Of a stretch of DNA of 32,956 bases, positions 9,127 to 20,500 are shown one piece after another. This DNA is from Sergeia podlipaevii (lineage: Eukaryota; Euglenozoa; Kinetoplastea; Trypanosomatida; Trypanosomatidae): contig JASANZ010002012.1 of assembly GCA_030849805.1 (NCBI GenBank), positions 1-32,956 on the forward strand, given 5' to 3'. The position numbers were made by a program, and so were the translations under genes. The notes beneath the pieces were generated by a model, which was not told the DNA's origin, did not search any database, and saw nothing but the letters and a program-made list of their open reading frames with translations. Numbering within the stretch: the first letter of the stretch is position 1; every line of letters starts with the position of its first letter.

Positions 9127-9891
9127 CTTCTCAGGCACAGAAGCAACACTCACTCACTCACTCAGTCTGCCCACATGATCAAAGTCGACGGTTTTCTTTT
9201 CGCCGTACATCCGCATGCATATAGTGAGAAAGAGAGATCAATGAATAAAAACGTTGATGTCAAAGAAATCCGATTATATATATATGCGGCAATGCTCTTC
9301 TGCAAAGTAAAAAAAAAGAAGAGAAAATAATATATGATGGGTTTGAAAAAAAAAAAAACAGTTATTACGGGGAATATATGCATAGATCTATATATCGATG
9401 ATACGTTAAGCGTGGTAGAGCATTTATTTAAAAAAAAAAAAACAATCCTCACTTCACCTCCTTTTTTTGCTATAAAGGCGAGCGACGAACAGTTCAAACC
9501 ACAGCAACAACATCAACAAAAATCAAATGTATACCCATTTCCTTTCTCTGCCTTGTTCTCTAAGACGAACAGCAGAAACAGCAACACACACATACATCAC
9601 CATACGGGAACATAATAATAAAAATGATAATAGTAAAAGTATATATATATTGAAAAAAAAAATGAAAAGAATGTTAGATTTTTAATACGTGAAGTTCACT
9701 TTGTAACTCTCTGTTTGGGTGCGTCTTTTTTTTTTTTTCCTTTTTCTTTCCCAATTTCTTTCTTTGCTTCCTACATAAATGCGCTTTGAATAATAATATT
9801 AATAGTAATAAAATTATAGATACATGGACATATATATATATATAGGTAGATTGGATATAGATAGATATGATAATCGTCTGTTATCCACACG

Positions 9892-11547
9892 TTAGCTTCG
9901 CCCTCCACCACACCCCCCCCCCCGCTCCTNTAGAGGGCCCTCAAACTTGTCGAGCATTACCTCAGCAAAAACCATCTCGTCTTGATCACCGCGGCGGCTG
10001 TCCAGCAACCGCTTCACCGCACCCACAGACGTAATCGTCTCCGTCTTGGGCTCGCGGCGTGGACAAAAGTTTTTGACAAGACCCGTCCAGTTCCAGACTG
10101 CAATATCGTTGTATGCCGCCTCCATGCCACGAATGAAACGCTCAATGGTGTAGCCAGCGTTGTTAACAAGCAGAAACGTTGGGTTGAGCTCAAGACGAGC
10201 AAAGGTGCCGATTTCCTGAATACTCATCTGTGCTGCTCCATCGCCAACGACACATATCACGCGACGGTGTGGCTCAGCAATTTGAGCACCCAAGGCAGCG
10301 GGCAGAGAGAAGCCAATAGAAGCCCATGTGAGTTGACAAATGTAGTGAGACCTCTCTGGCATACGCAAGAGCAGCGAAGTGAAGGCGGAAGTGCCAAGAT
10401 CAACGACAACGATGTCATCCGGAGCAAGGCTAGCCTGAAGCTCCTTCCAGAGATGAGCAGCGCTGAAAACGTTGGCGTCAGGAGCTGGCTTGAAGGTCTC
10501 TGGCTGAGGGTAAGCGGTGCTCCAGCGGCTATGGAACTCAAGGCAGACCTCCTCCACGGCGAGTAGCGCGGCACTCATGGGGAGCTGCTGAAAGGATTTG
10601 CTACCGACCTCACTGAAGAAAGGGTGGACGTTGATGGCGTTCGAAAGATTAATCTTGTGCTGAAAATTGGACGTCACGGCATCGGTAAATACAACACCGA
10701 GAAGAATGCATACATCTGCAGACTCAACGACAGACTTGGAAGGACATGGAATGGGCCCAGTCAAGTAGGTACCCACAAAGTTCTCGAGGTGCTCTGCAAC
10801 GGCACCCTTGCCAATGGCGGAAACGGCATAGGGCACATGCACGCGCCCCAGGAAGCAGTTAGCCTGCTCACTGAGATCATATCGGTCAATAAAGTGGCCC
10901 ACGAGAACAGCGGGGTTCTTCGCCGTTTCAAGCTTGGTACGCACCGCCTGCTTAAAGGCATCCAGCGAGTCCTTGGCAAACTCCGGCTCGCGACGCACCA
11001 ACTTCGCTGTTGGTGGGCTGACGGGCATAACAGCGACATCGATGGGGAGACCGATATACCCAGGCTTCTTATAGAAGAAAACGTCCGTGATAACTCGATC
11101 AATATCCCTGACCGCGTTTTCAGGGAGCAACGTCACTGCAGTGCAGCACAGCTCCGCACTGATGTCGTGAAAGTGGCGAAAATTACCATCCGCCAGGGAG
11201 TGATGGAGCAACTCACGGTTGGCGCAGCTCTTCGTGGAGGGTGCGCCGGCAATGTGAATGACTGGAATGTTCTCTGCGGCACTACCGGCTATGCCATTAA
11301 TCGCACTAAGTTCGCCGACGCCGCATGTCGTCAGGATGGCGCCGATACCCGTACGGCGTGCGTAGCCATCCACAGCATAAGAGGCGTTCAGCTCGTTGGC
11401 ACAGCCAATCCACTTGAGCCTGTGGGCCATGACGTCGTCAAGAAAGCGGAGATTGAAATCGCCGGGAACACCAAAAAGGTGCTCACAGCCCACCTCAGCG
11501 AGGCGGTCCAAGAGGTAGCAGCCCACGTTATACGTATCGTACGGCAT
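9892..11547 (-). CDS. Thiamine-diphosphate-dependent pyruvate/indolepyruvate decarboxylase
   Basis: This enzyme removes CO2 from a 2-oxo acid. With pyruvate it yields acetaldehyde for ethanol formation; with indolepyruvate it yields indole-acetaldehyde. The full family pattern is present: GVPGDFN with D30, the cofactor-activating glutamate E52 in ANELNASYAVDGYAR, the catalytic H115-H116 pair in LLHHSLADG, the ThDP/Mg motif starting GDGAAQMSIQE and ending NN, and GYTIERFI near the active site. About 545 aa is normal for the family. The last codons are uncertain: base 9930 is N, so the codon reads NAG. If it is T on the coding strand the protein ends at ...FEGPL; otherwise it runs 12 codons further through a G-rich tail to the TAA at 9892. 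The sequence resembles the bacterial/fungal PDC-IPDC class, and similar genes are annotated in Leishmania relatives as pyruvate/indole-pyruvate decarboxylase. Confidence 0.9.
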   Translation of the reverse strand: MPYDTYNVGCYLLDRLAEVGCEHLFGVPGDFNLRFLDDVMAHRLKWIGCANELNASYAVDGYARRTGIGAILTTCGVGELSAINGIAGSAAENIPVIHIAGAPSTKSCANRELLHHSLADGNFRHFHDISAELCCTAVTLLPENAVRDIDRVITDVFFYKKPGYIGLPIDVAVMPVSPPTAKLVRREPEFAKDSLDAFKQAVRTKLETAKNPAVLVGHFIDRYDLSEQANCFLGRVHVPYAVSAIGKGAVAEHLENFVGTYLTGPIPCPSKSVVESADVCILLGVVFTDAVTSNFQHKINLSNAINVHPFFSEVGSKSFQQLPMSAALLAVEEVCLEFHSRWSTAYPQPETFKPAPDANVFSAAHLWKELQASLAPDDIVVVDLGTSAFTSLLLRMPERSHYICQLTWASIGFSLPAALGAQIAEPHRRVICVVGDGAAQMSIQEIGTFARLELNPTFLLVNNAGYTIERFIRGMEAAYNDIAVWNWTGLVKNFCPRREPKTETITSVGAVKRLLDSRRGDQDEMVFAEVMLDKFEGPLXERGGGCGGGRS

Positions 11548-12147
11548 ATTTTGTTCTTCCTTTTATTTTTTCTTTCTTTCAAAATATGAAGAAAAAGAAA
11601 ACGAACGAATTTTGATTCTGCGAGTTGGTGTGAATTTTGCTAAGATGAGTATTTGAACTTCGCTGTTTTTTCCTACACGACAATAATGACGATAAATAAG
11701 TTATATCAGCAATTTGATAGTAGTAGAAGATGTTGTGTCACAACTGCTTTCGTTAGATTTCACTTTAGCAAAAGGCAAATCTGTGTATAATTCTTAGTCT
11801 CTCTCTCTCTTTTCCTATATTTGATTGTGGCGGATCTCAGGCAGTGTAAAGAGACGAAACAAATAAGTAATACAACTTCACCTGTGTATTCTTACAAACA
11901 GAAATTAATAGGGCACGGAAGATAGCAAAAAAAAAATGTGTGTAGATAAAGAAGATGGTCAAATCATACAATAACACTAGCAAAAAAAATAAATAAAGAG
12001 AGTAAATATGCAAGTAGCAATATGCAGCAAGGTTCGCAACAACAACAAAAAATGTTTATCTTTCAATGCCCTTTACTTTTTTTTTGAGAAATGTATAGTG
12101 CCAATAGCAATCTAGGTGAAAACGCGCCGACGACGAATTTTTTTATT
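11548..12147. other. Intergenic spacer between the membrane-protein and decarboxylase genes
   Basis: This AT-rich spacer of about 600 nt carries the 3' UTR of the membrane-protein gene and the short leader of the decarboxylase. No RNA gene or coding ORF is supported. Confidence 0.55.
11576..11608 (-). promoter_or_regulatory. Predicted spliced-leader acceptor for the decarboxylase gene
   Basis: The minus-strand tract CGTTCGTTTTCTTTTTCTTC is followed by a first AG at 11576-11577, giving a 5' UTR of only about 28 nt. No ATG lies between the AG and the start codon. Confidence 0.45.
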
Positions 12148-13992
12148 TCACAAGTCATCCATAGAGACTTGAGGAGACGCTTTCTCCTCACCATCCTCGC
12201 CGACTTGCGGAGGATCCATAATACCCAAAAAGCGTACAAGAGTTTCGTATATAAACTCCTTGACATCCGTCACAACGCCGAGCACAATGCATGCCGCCGC
12301 ACCCGATATTCCTCGGGCAATCGCCGTAGGAAGGAGAGAAATAATACGCGGCAGGATAAAGCGTCGAAATGACCAATCAGAGAGAATAAATGAGAGCACG
12401 CAGATGGATTGCACAATGGTGCGGATTAACTTTCGGAGCAACACCGAAAACGTCACAAGCACAGTGTGCTGACGCCGTAACTTTTCCTTCGCCTCGGCGC
12501 TATGGCTTCGACCTATGAACGTGATCGCGGTCGTGAGGGCAGCTAGAGAGCACACTCCACTGTTCAAGATGCGAAGAAACACTACTGTGGAGCTGCGCGT
12601 ACCGTTTGCGCTCAGCCATTTGATTTGGCCAAGCGGCTCTAAGTTCGCCACTTCCACCATCCACTGGAACCGCCTAGAACACAGCACAATCACGTCAATG
12701 ACTTCGTTTTCCGTCGCGCGTCCACTGGGTCCGTAGTCACAGTCACGCGGCGCCAGTGCCCAGAGAAGAACCCATAGCACTAGAGCAATTCCTACATACC
12801 GACTGCGGCTGAGGTTGACCACAGCGTTGTAAGCAAGGCATAGGTTCGTCCACCAGATAGCCATCATCACGCCAAGTCGGATACTCCCACCAAACGTTTC
12901 CACATATTCCATTTTATGTGCAATGTAGCACACACCCCCTACAATGAAGGTGATGTAGTTGATGGCGCAGGAGTCGATAATAGCGGGAACCCACACAATT
13001 AGTAGAGCAAGCAGGAGCCAAATGCAAATGAGTTCCACCACGTGCACACTCACAACGAACGTGAGGACGCCAATGGTGGCCAGTCCCCACATCGCGCAGC
13101 AAGTGGAAAGTCCGCGAAGACCTTCCTTGATGCAGTCCGCGGTGGATGCCGCTGCCACCTTCCCGGAACGCTTAGAAGGGCCGTATACATAGTTAACAAA
13201 AGCCAGGTATAACACCGACCACAGCATCGTCGCCCAATCTGCGACGTCGTCGAAGATATGGTTCATGTACATACGGAGCAGCGTAAGGCCGATAAACGCA
13301 TAAGAAACGGTAGCCATATACCAGCGTAACGATACATGCATCCGTCGTGGCACGTCCCGCGTGAGGCGGTACACCGCACTAGCAAATACCGGCGGAAGAC
13401 GCCGTCTACAGAAGTGTGATACCACACACTTGAGAAGCTCCAACTGAATAACAAAGTGCTTGTTGCTGTCTGCAAGCCGTGGATCAAACCCGCTGCTCGC
13501 AATGCCCTCAAAATCATGAAGGGCAACGTACGCCAGACTCCGAGGACGGCTCAGCATACCAGCAATTTCAGAGCGTAGTACGATAATATCCACCGCAAAC
13601 ATGAGTGCAGCTATAATGGCGGTGTAGATGCGCTTGTCTGGAAACAGCTGTGTCGCCTGCCAGCCTAGCTTGTATGTGTCCTGACATAAAATTTTGTATA
13701 TCGCTACCGAAACAAGCGCAAGAGATACACCGTACAACGTGAAGCACACACGCTCGTTGAAGGTCATGCGCTCAAGCGCGCCTTGGTACGATGGATCCCA
13801 CACCTCCTCTGTACCGAAGGAGCTATGTAGATGAATTACTAGCCATGTGATAACTGGGTTGTTACGCAGATACACCACACAGAGCACTCCGCTCAGGCTC
13901 AGCATTTGATACCACTGCGGAAGAAACTCAAGGGACTGTAGGACACCGCCAAGGTACACGGGCGCAGATGCAGAGGTCGCGGGAGTGGACAT
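12148..13992 (-). CDS. Multi-pass membrane protein of unknown function
   Basis: I do not recognise this 614-aa protein. It has roughly ten hydrophobic segments. They include stretches near residues 125-150 (AALMFAVDIIVL), 225-275 (SYAFIGLTLLRMYM and LWSVLYLAFVNYVYG), 295-345 (a long double segment VLTFVVSVHVVELICIWLLL), around 395-415 (IALVLWVLLWAL), and two near 470-540. There is no signal peptide; the N-terminus is a short Ser/Thr/Ala/Pro stretch. The C-terminus (GEDGEEKASPQVSMDDL) is acidic and probably cytosolic. No ABC, permease, desaturase or acyltransferase motif is visible. The ATG start is clear and the frame is intact across AT-poor, codon-biased sequence, so it is surely a gene. 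It is most likely a lineage-restricted kinetoplastid membrane protein. Confidence 0.75.
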   Translation of the reverse strand: MSTPATSASAPVYLGGVLQSLEFLPQWYQMLSLSGVLCVVYLRNNPVITWLVIHLHSSFGTEEVWDPSYQGALERMTFNERVCFTLYGVSLALVSVAIYKILCQDTYKLGWQATQLFPDKRIYTAIIAALMFAVDIIVLRSEIAGMLSRPRSLAYVALHDFEGIASSGFDPRLADSNKHFVIQLELLKCVVSHFCRRRLPPVFASAVYRLTRDVPRRMHVSLRWYMATVSYAFIGLTLLRMYMNHIFDDVADWATMLWSVLYLAFVNYVYGPSKRSGKVAAASTADCIKEGLRGLSTCCAMWGLATIGVLTFVVSVHVVELICIWLLLALLIVWVPAIIDSCAINYITFIVGGVCYIAHKMEYVETFGGSIRLGVMMAIWWTNLCLAYNAVVNLSRSRYVGIALVLWVLLWALAPRDCDYGPSGRATENEVIDVIVLCSRRFQWMVEVANLEPLGQIKWLSANGTRSSTVVFLRILNSGVCSLAALTTAITFIGRSHSAEAKEKLRRQHTVLVTFSVLLRKLIRTIVQSICVLSFILSDWSFRRFILPRIISLLPTAIARGISGAAACIVLGVVTDVKEFIYETLVRFLGIMDPPQVGEDGEEKASPQVSMDDL

Positions 13993-14538
13993 GTTTTGCT
14001 ACTCTCTCCGTGTATATATGTACAGTGCGCGAGAGATTTAGAAAAAAAAAAATAGAAGCCTCAAGCTTTTGGCCTCTGTACTGCCTTCATCATAATTTTT
14101 TTTAAAAAAGTGAAATAAAACAGTAAAATAAATGAAAAAAATTGAAACTTTCGCTATGCACAGTAGATGTAGTTAAACACACAACAACAATGTTCAAATT
14201 CATTTTCAATTTATTTGAAAGCAATAGCATCAACAAAAAAGGGTGTTTTGAAAGACAATTTCGAACGCATTGCACTCACCCTTTCTCTCTCTGTATATAT
14301 ATATCGCATACAGAGTCCATCTGGCCTGTAACGAACCAAACAGACAAACCAGCAGCAATAATAGTACTAATACACAACGTATCCGTCTGCGATACTAACC
14401 ACGGCTCATCCTGTGACCATCTCAATAGTGATGTCCCCCCCCCTCCACTTTCTAGCAAGTCCTTTCACAGCTGTGATGGGCCCCCTCCATACCTCTCCCT
14501 CGTCATCATTCTGCGTTGCATGATCTCCCTCCTTCTGC
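13993..14538. other. Intergenic spacer between the helicase and membrane-protein genes
   Basis: The spacer contains a run of nine C (14435-14443) about 95 nt past the helicase stop, plus TA- and A-rich sequence toward the membrane-protein start. A plus-strand open frame across it opens with a non-ATG codon and overlaps the helicase end, so it is not counted. Confidence 0.55.
14006..14056 (-). promoter_or_regulatory. Predicted spliced-leader acceptor for the membrane-protein gene
   Basis: The minus-strand tract CTTCTA followed by a T run (14056 to 14041) leads to the first AG at 14006-14007. The 5' UTR would be only about 13 nt, so an acceptor further upstream remains possible. Confidence 0.35.
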
Positions 14539-17500
14539 TCAGTCCCCACCCTGCTCTTTCACGTCCTCTACTGCTTCTTTCATTACTTTGGCTTCGAGGA
14601 TAGATCCTTCCTCCGCCCATACCTCCTCACAAAGCTGATTGGTTTTCAAGGGTGTGTTTACGAGTTCCTTCACTATTGTCACCATCGCCTCTAGCGCAAC
14701 GTTGTTTTCAGCATCTGCAGGGTCGAGAAACTTTCGTGCAAGTCGCACGTTCAGTGCCTCTTTGAAACGCTCGATAAGCCGCACGTCCTTGGGAGAGGTC
14801 TGAAACCAGATCCATCCGTCTATGCATGCCAGATTCACCTCATAGTTATACACAATAGGAAGGTAGTTGGTACCAAAAAGGACGATCGCCCACAGAGGCG
14901 TCGAAGAGAGCGTGCGAATAGTGAGAAACATTTGGGCTTCGTCATAAGAGACATGTGCAGCCTCGTCATACACCAGGAACGGCATCTTCAGCTTTGACTC
15001 AAGCGTTTTGCAGTATACTGAATCCGCTGCTATACGTACTTTGTTTTCAAATTTTGTTCGCGCAGTGCGCGTACCAGTGGCCATAGCAATGTTTGGAAAC
15101 ATGCTACACGCAATAAGAGACTTCACAAGGCCAACATTATATGCATCGACTGAGTGGGCACTGAGGTCCACGAATACATCCTGAGATACCTCACTTGCCG
15201 CCGCCGCTGTCTCTACAGCAAGAAATCCGCTTTCATGCAGAATTTTAAAAAACTGCTTCTTCAGTCGTGAGACCAGCAGCAGGTTAGGAACGCTCAGCTG
15301 CCGTGCTTGCAGGTCTGCGCCAACTTCTGCAGGACCCTTCTGGCAGTGCGAGGTCACCCAATAGTTGAATCCGTTTACGGAGCCAAGGATGTCAGACTGA
15401 GTATCACAGGAGAGATCCTCCTTGTGTAGGCGTGTGGCGTCACGCGCGAGTCGGTCGGTGGCAAACACATCTGTTTGTCTGACGGAAGCGGCAGTGAGGG
15501 TGGTGTCAAGACAGCCAAATATTGCCCCCAAAAGAATGAGCTTTCCTGCACGCGGGTTCACTGGCAGCTGTGAAAGCCGCAGCCCAAGCGCAGTGAGCTG
15601 GTGGTCCTTTGTCACTGCTCCAAGGTCCTGCAGACGCGCCATGGCTGCCTCTACGTGATCCGCCGGAGGTGGCTCCAGAGCGCCTTGGAAGAAAATGAGC
15701 GGGTCACACAGACAAAGGCACATGATCTGTAAGCAGACCTCGTCCAGTGGCAGACGTAAAATCTCAGGAGTCTGAAACTGATGGAGGGTCTCAAAGTGGT
15801 GACGTGTGTAGAGACGGATGCAGATACCGGGACGTGTACGACCGGCGCGGCCGCGACGCTGCACACAGTTAGCCCGACTTGCATACACAGAAATCAAGCG
15901 CGACACACTCCGCGTCTCCGTTTTGCTCATTCTCGTCCGCCCCTCCCTCATCATATAGCACTTCTCCTTAGCACGTCCAACGTCGATCACGGCACCGACA
16001 TCGTCGATGGTAACGCCGCTTTCGGCGATGTTAGTTGAAAGAATAAGCTTGATTTTCCCTTCAGGGGCAGGAAAAAAGCACTCCATCTGTTCTTCAGAAC
16101 CTACAGAAGAGTGCAACGATATAATGTGATAGACAGGGTTACGCTCCAGGATCAATTTGGCACGCACGATTTCATCCCAGCCTGGAAGGAAGACGAGAAT
16201 AGAGGAGTCCTTGAGGTCTGCCATGCGCATCGCTTGCTCGACTGCAAACTGAACAGCAGGGTAATCAATGCCCGTGGTGGTCTCCAGAACTCCATACTTC
16301 TTGGTGGACGTGTCACGGGAAAGGGACATGGCAGTGGAGCTACTTCTGTCGTCGTCTGCTGCTGCTGCTGCTGCGGAGAAAGTGCCAAGAGTACCTTTAG
16401 CAATGCTGCTTGCCACCTCGTCGAGAAGTGGTGAGACAAACTTGTGCGCTCTAGCGTACGGCACGAGATCTTCAATGAACATCTCCTGAACAGGGTATGC
16501 GTAGCCGTTTACGTTCACCACTGGAGCATTGGCGAAGAAGGAGGAAAAGACCTCAACCTCAAGCGTCGCGCTCATCAGTATGACGTGCAGGTCTTTCCTC
16601 TTTCGCATTAAATCGCGCAGAAGCATAAGCAAGAAGTCAGAGTTCATGTCACGTTCATGAATTTCATCAATAATGATGTAGTTGATCCCTTCCAAGAGTG
16701 GCGAGGAGCGCAGTATACGCAGCAGAATGCCTGTCGTGCAGAAATTGATGTGTCTGCCAGGACGAGAGTCAAAGCGAATGGTGTACCCGCAAGAATCGCC
16801 CACGCTCTCCAGTCGTTCCGCTGCCACTCGTTGAGCAATCGACACCGTGCTCAGTCTGCGAGGTTGCGTGACCAAGATGGAACACGTCCCGCCGCTTCCT
16901 CGCTCCGTCTCGTAGTCTAGAATGTACTGAGGCACCTGAGTTGTCTTGCCACAGCCGGTGGTGCCGCTAACAATCACAATGGGGTGATCGCGTAGGAGAC
17001 CAAGAATGGCATCCTTACGTGCAGCAATGTGAAGGCCATCGCGTCGACGTGCAAATTTCTCAAGGTACTCCACGTTGGTGATCTTGCTGCGCAGCGCCTC
17101 CATGAGCGCGCGAGACTCCTGTTGCTGCTGTGAGGCATCCATCATGGACACCAGCGGCGCTGTCGCTGCGGCGTCCTGAGCCAATTCCATGCGCATAAAC
17201 TTCTCGAACTGGCGTGTGGTCAGTGCTTGACTTGCTTTCTCACCACCACCGTCCTCAGCATCAGCAGGAGGGGATGTGCGCTCCACACAGCTCTGCATGC
17301 GCTCGCGTTGCTCTTGTGTAAGCTGCAGGGTGGGTATCTTGCGAGGATTGATATAAGCATCCTTCTTTACCATGTTCTTCATCATTTCAAACGATGACAC
17401 GTGCGTCGAGAGGATGGCAAACAAGTGCTCGTACGCATGAAGTTCGTTCTGCACAGGGCCCCCTCCTGACGCCTTCCCGGACCAGCTGACGCCGTTCTCG

Positions 17501-20500
17501 TCCTCGATGGTGACTGTAGACGTGCGAAGTGGTATGGTGAAGCCATTACCACTGTCATCCGCATCGCGCGTCAATGAAACTGTGTGCTCTACCTTGGGTG
17601 GAGACAGCTGGAAGCAGACGGCAAAGAGCTCAATCACGAGCACCTTTCCCTCGTGCGAAAAATCATTCAACCGCGCATTCCAGGCAGGCACTTTGATCTT
17701 GTTGAATTTCTTTCTACTGCTCTTGGAAACACGAGAATGTCTACTACTTCGCCCCTTCATCATTGGCAAAGAGGAATCGAGTGCCTTCGCGGATGCCATG
17801 AGCGACGACATGAGAAGACTATCAGCCGAAAAAGTAATCGTATCATCATCGTCCGCACCATCCAATGCGTCGCCACCGTCAGTGTCTTCTGCCACAGATA
17901 CATTTCTACCACTACTACTTCTACTACCCTCAAGTGCGGTATTCATGTGCATGTCGTAGTTTGGATCCAAGCGCTTGAGCATCGCCAGTGCATGCGCTGC
18001 TGCCCTTCGATGGGAAGTGTCCTTGTTGCTCCCTACCCCTTGCGCGAGCACGTACTCGTGGCCAGGGATAGCTATTGTGGTGAGCTGCACACGATGCAGC
18101 ACAGGCCCAACAGTCTGTACTCTCCAGTGTTGTGGATACACAGTGCCCGCTGCATGACAATAAGACTGAAGAAGCCACTTTGTGTCGCTTTTCTTCGTAC
18201 CTGCACCACTGACACTACTGCTACTGTTGTTGTCAGTGGTGGTAATATTTGTTGCTGATGTTGTCTCTGCTTCATCTAGGGCTGCGTCGTACAGTGCGTT
18301 GCCGGTACGAGGTGCGCGTTCATTGTCAAAGAATACGTCGCGGGCTGCCATCTCCTTCGCTGCGATGTAGCTAGAGCAGCGCTCGCAGTATGCTTCCCAC
18401 GATTCTAAGGTAAAAGAATCACCACCTTCTGAGTCTTGCATCCGCGGGTTCAGTGGCCTCTCCAGCTCCTTCGTCGGTGTTGGGACCAACTTCAGTGGTG
18501 GTGGCGGCAGTGCGTGAAGGGTTGGGGAGGAAGAGGGTGAGTTCGGGCGAGGCTGCTGGCCGCCAGGGGCCCAGCGACCTTGTTTATCCACTCTCACCGC
18601 ATGCCACGCTTGCAGGCCTGGTAAATTGTCAAAAATAGGCACCTCAAGGGCATCCAAGGTGCGTTCCGCGTGCATCCACGCCAGCAGCTCAGCGTCTCGT
18701 TTCACCGTTGCTATGCCGGTGACCAGCACCTCATTGGTGTTGCTTTCGCTGTTGTTCTCTACACCACCTACCTCTTCCCTTTCCTTTTTCTTGAGCTGTT
18801 CTAGCGTGGAGGCGGGCACAGGCAATTGCCAAGACGCAGTATGCTGAACGGTGCCCTTAGAAAGCGTCACCGTATACTGGGGAGACACAATATGCTTGCC
18901 ATGGCGGCGTAGGTAGTACTGTACTCGCATTTTGGAAAGAAAGTCAAGCTCAGCTTCTAATACTGGCGTGTGCGTTTCTTTAGGTGTAGGAGTACGTGAG
19001 GTAGTAGGCTCAATTTCTTCCATTGCAGCAGACCCCGTCCCATCTACCACCGCTGCAAGTCGTTCAATCTCGAGGTTCTCCTTCGCGTTCCTTGACTCTA
19101 CTACTGCTGACGAGGACTCCACCTCGCTAGCTTCTTGAGCAAAGCGGGCTCTGCGCACTGAGCGAGGAGCCAATAGCGCCTTGCGTTTCTGCTTCTGCTG
19201 CTTGTGTTTCTCCCATAGTACTGAACCAACGTACTCTCTGCGCAAAGGCGGCGGATTGGGCGTATCCGCAGGTTTGAAATATTCCTCTCGCACCGTGTAG
19301 TCACCACCGCCCCCACCACTGGAGAAGCCAGGGGGAGCCCACCGGCCGCGACTCCAGCATTCCTCTGCATGCTGTTGTTGCCGCTTAGGATCTATAAAGA
19401 GACCGATGCCCAGTGTGTCAAGGATCAACTCTGCATGCATCGCGGCTAGATGCTCGGCCTCAGAAGCGGTTGCGGCACTGCCAAGCGCGACACGGCTGCC
19501 AAAACGGGAAGGAACCGGAAGCGACGCAGCGCAGGTGTGGATCCCAACCCCGCCGTTCTCATCAGAGTCAATATAGTGGGTAACAAATATGTCCTCAAAG
19601 CGTCTGCCCATGCTCGCAAGGTACGCCTTGACTCTCTGCTTACTGTGGCGATCCATCATCCTAGGCGAGTAAAGTGCCGAGGAAGCGGCGGGTGAGATAA
19701 TATTGGCTTCTTGCTCATCCTTGGGAGCAAGCATGATGTACCCATCAGGGCTGTCTGCCTCTATGCTCCAGCACTCTTTGGAGATCCACTTGCGGCACTC
19801 TAAGTAGCGCGTCTCGCTCTCCGGTGGAGCAGAGGACTCCTCCTTTGTCCTTTCCTCCTCCCTTATCGCCGTCTTCTTCGTCTCTTGGCCAAGCTCGCTA
19901 GCCAGCTTTGCACGCTTTGGCACCCGCCGCTTCTTCTTCGGTGTCTCGGCCGTCTCAGCAGTAGTCACTCCCTCCTGCTTTTCTTGCTCGTGTGGCAAAG
20001 TCGACGAAGCAGATGATGACCCTGGAAACGAAACAGCTGAGGACTCCATCAGCATCTGCGCTACATCTACATGACGCGCAAGAGTCTTACCCGCTACTCG
20101 GAGCCCTGGTGGACTTGCGTCTGCGTATCCAATTCTTGCTATTTTCCCGCTGCCAGTACCAAAGGCGTCCGCACGTGCGTGCTCCCACTTCTCTTGTGCT
20201 TCGCTGGTTGCCTTCACAGGTATACCAAGCGCAGTGAGCACATTCAAGGCGTGAGACGCAGCTAGCACGTCAGCTTCGCGCACGGTAGTCGCAACACCAA
20301 CACCGCCGCGGATGCCGCAAGCGTCTGGCACAGGCAACACCACTGTGGCCTTGATACAGCCCTGTATGCTTTCGTGAAAGAACGGGTCTTGGGCCCGTGG
20401 TGCACGCACGGACGCTAAGTAGGACGTGAGATCGCTCAAGGCCGAGTCCTCGGCAACATCAGTAGAGGAAAAGTCCGTGCACTGGGCAGTAATGAGTTGA

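Larger units (their letters stand above)
8369..9891. other. Long spacer between the decarboxylase and SNM1 genes
   Basis: This AT-rich stretch of about 1.5 kb should hold the long 3' UTR of the decarboxylase gene and the SNM1 leader. It contains a CT repeat ending in AG on the plus strand (9103-9126), T/C-rich tracts around 9727-9770, and several TA repeats. Minus-strand ORFs here are Phe/Leu/Ser low-complexity readings and look non-coding. A 51-codon plus-strand ORF (9175-9330) is discussed under findings. Confidence 0.55.

Noticed and set aside
10624..11589. 321-codon plus-strand open frame antisense to the decarboxylase
   Set aside because: It mirrors a strongly conserved enzyme on the other strand, has no family features, and is explained by codon bias of the true gene.
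14142..14603. 153-codon plus-strand frame across the helicase 3' end
   Set aside because: It begins at TTG, not ATG, is low complexity, and overlaps the helicase stop region.
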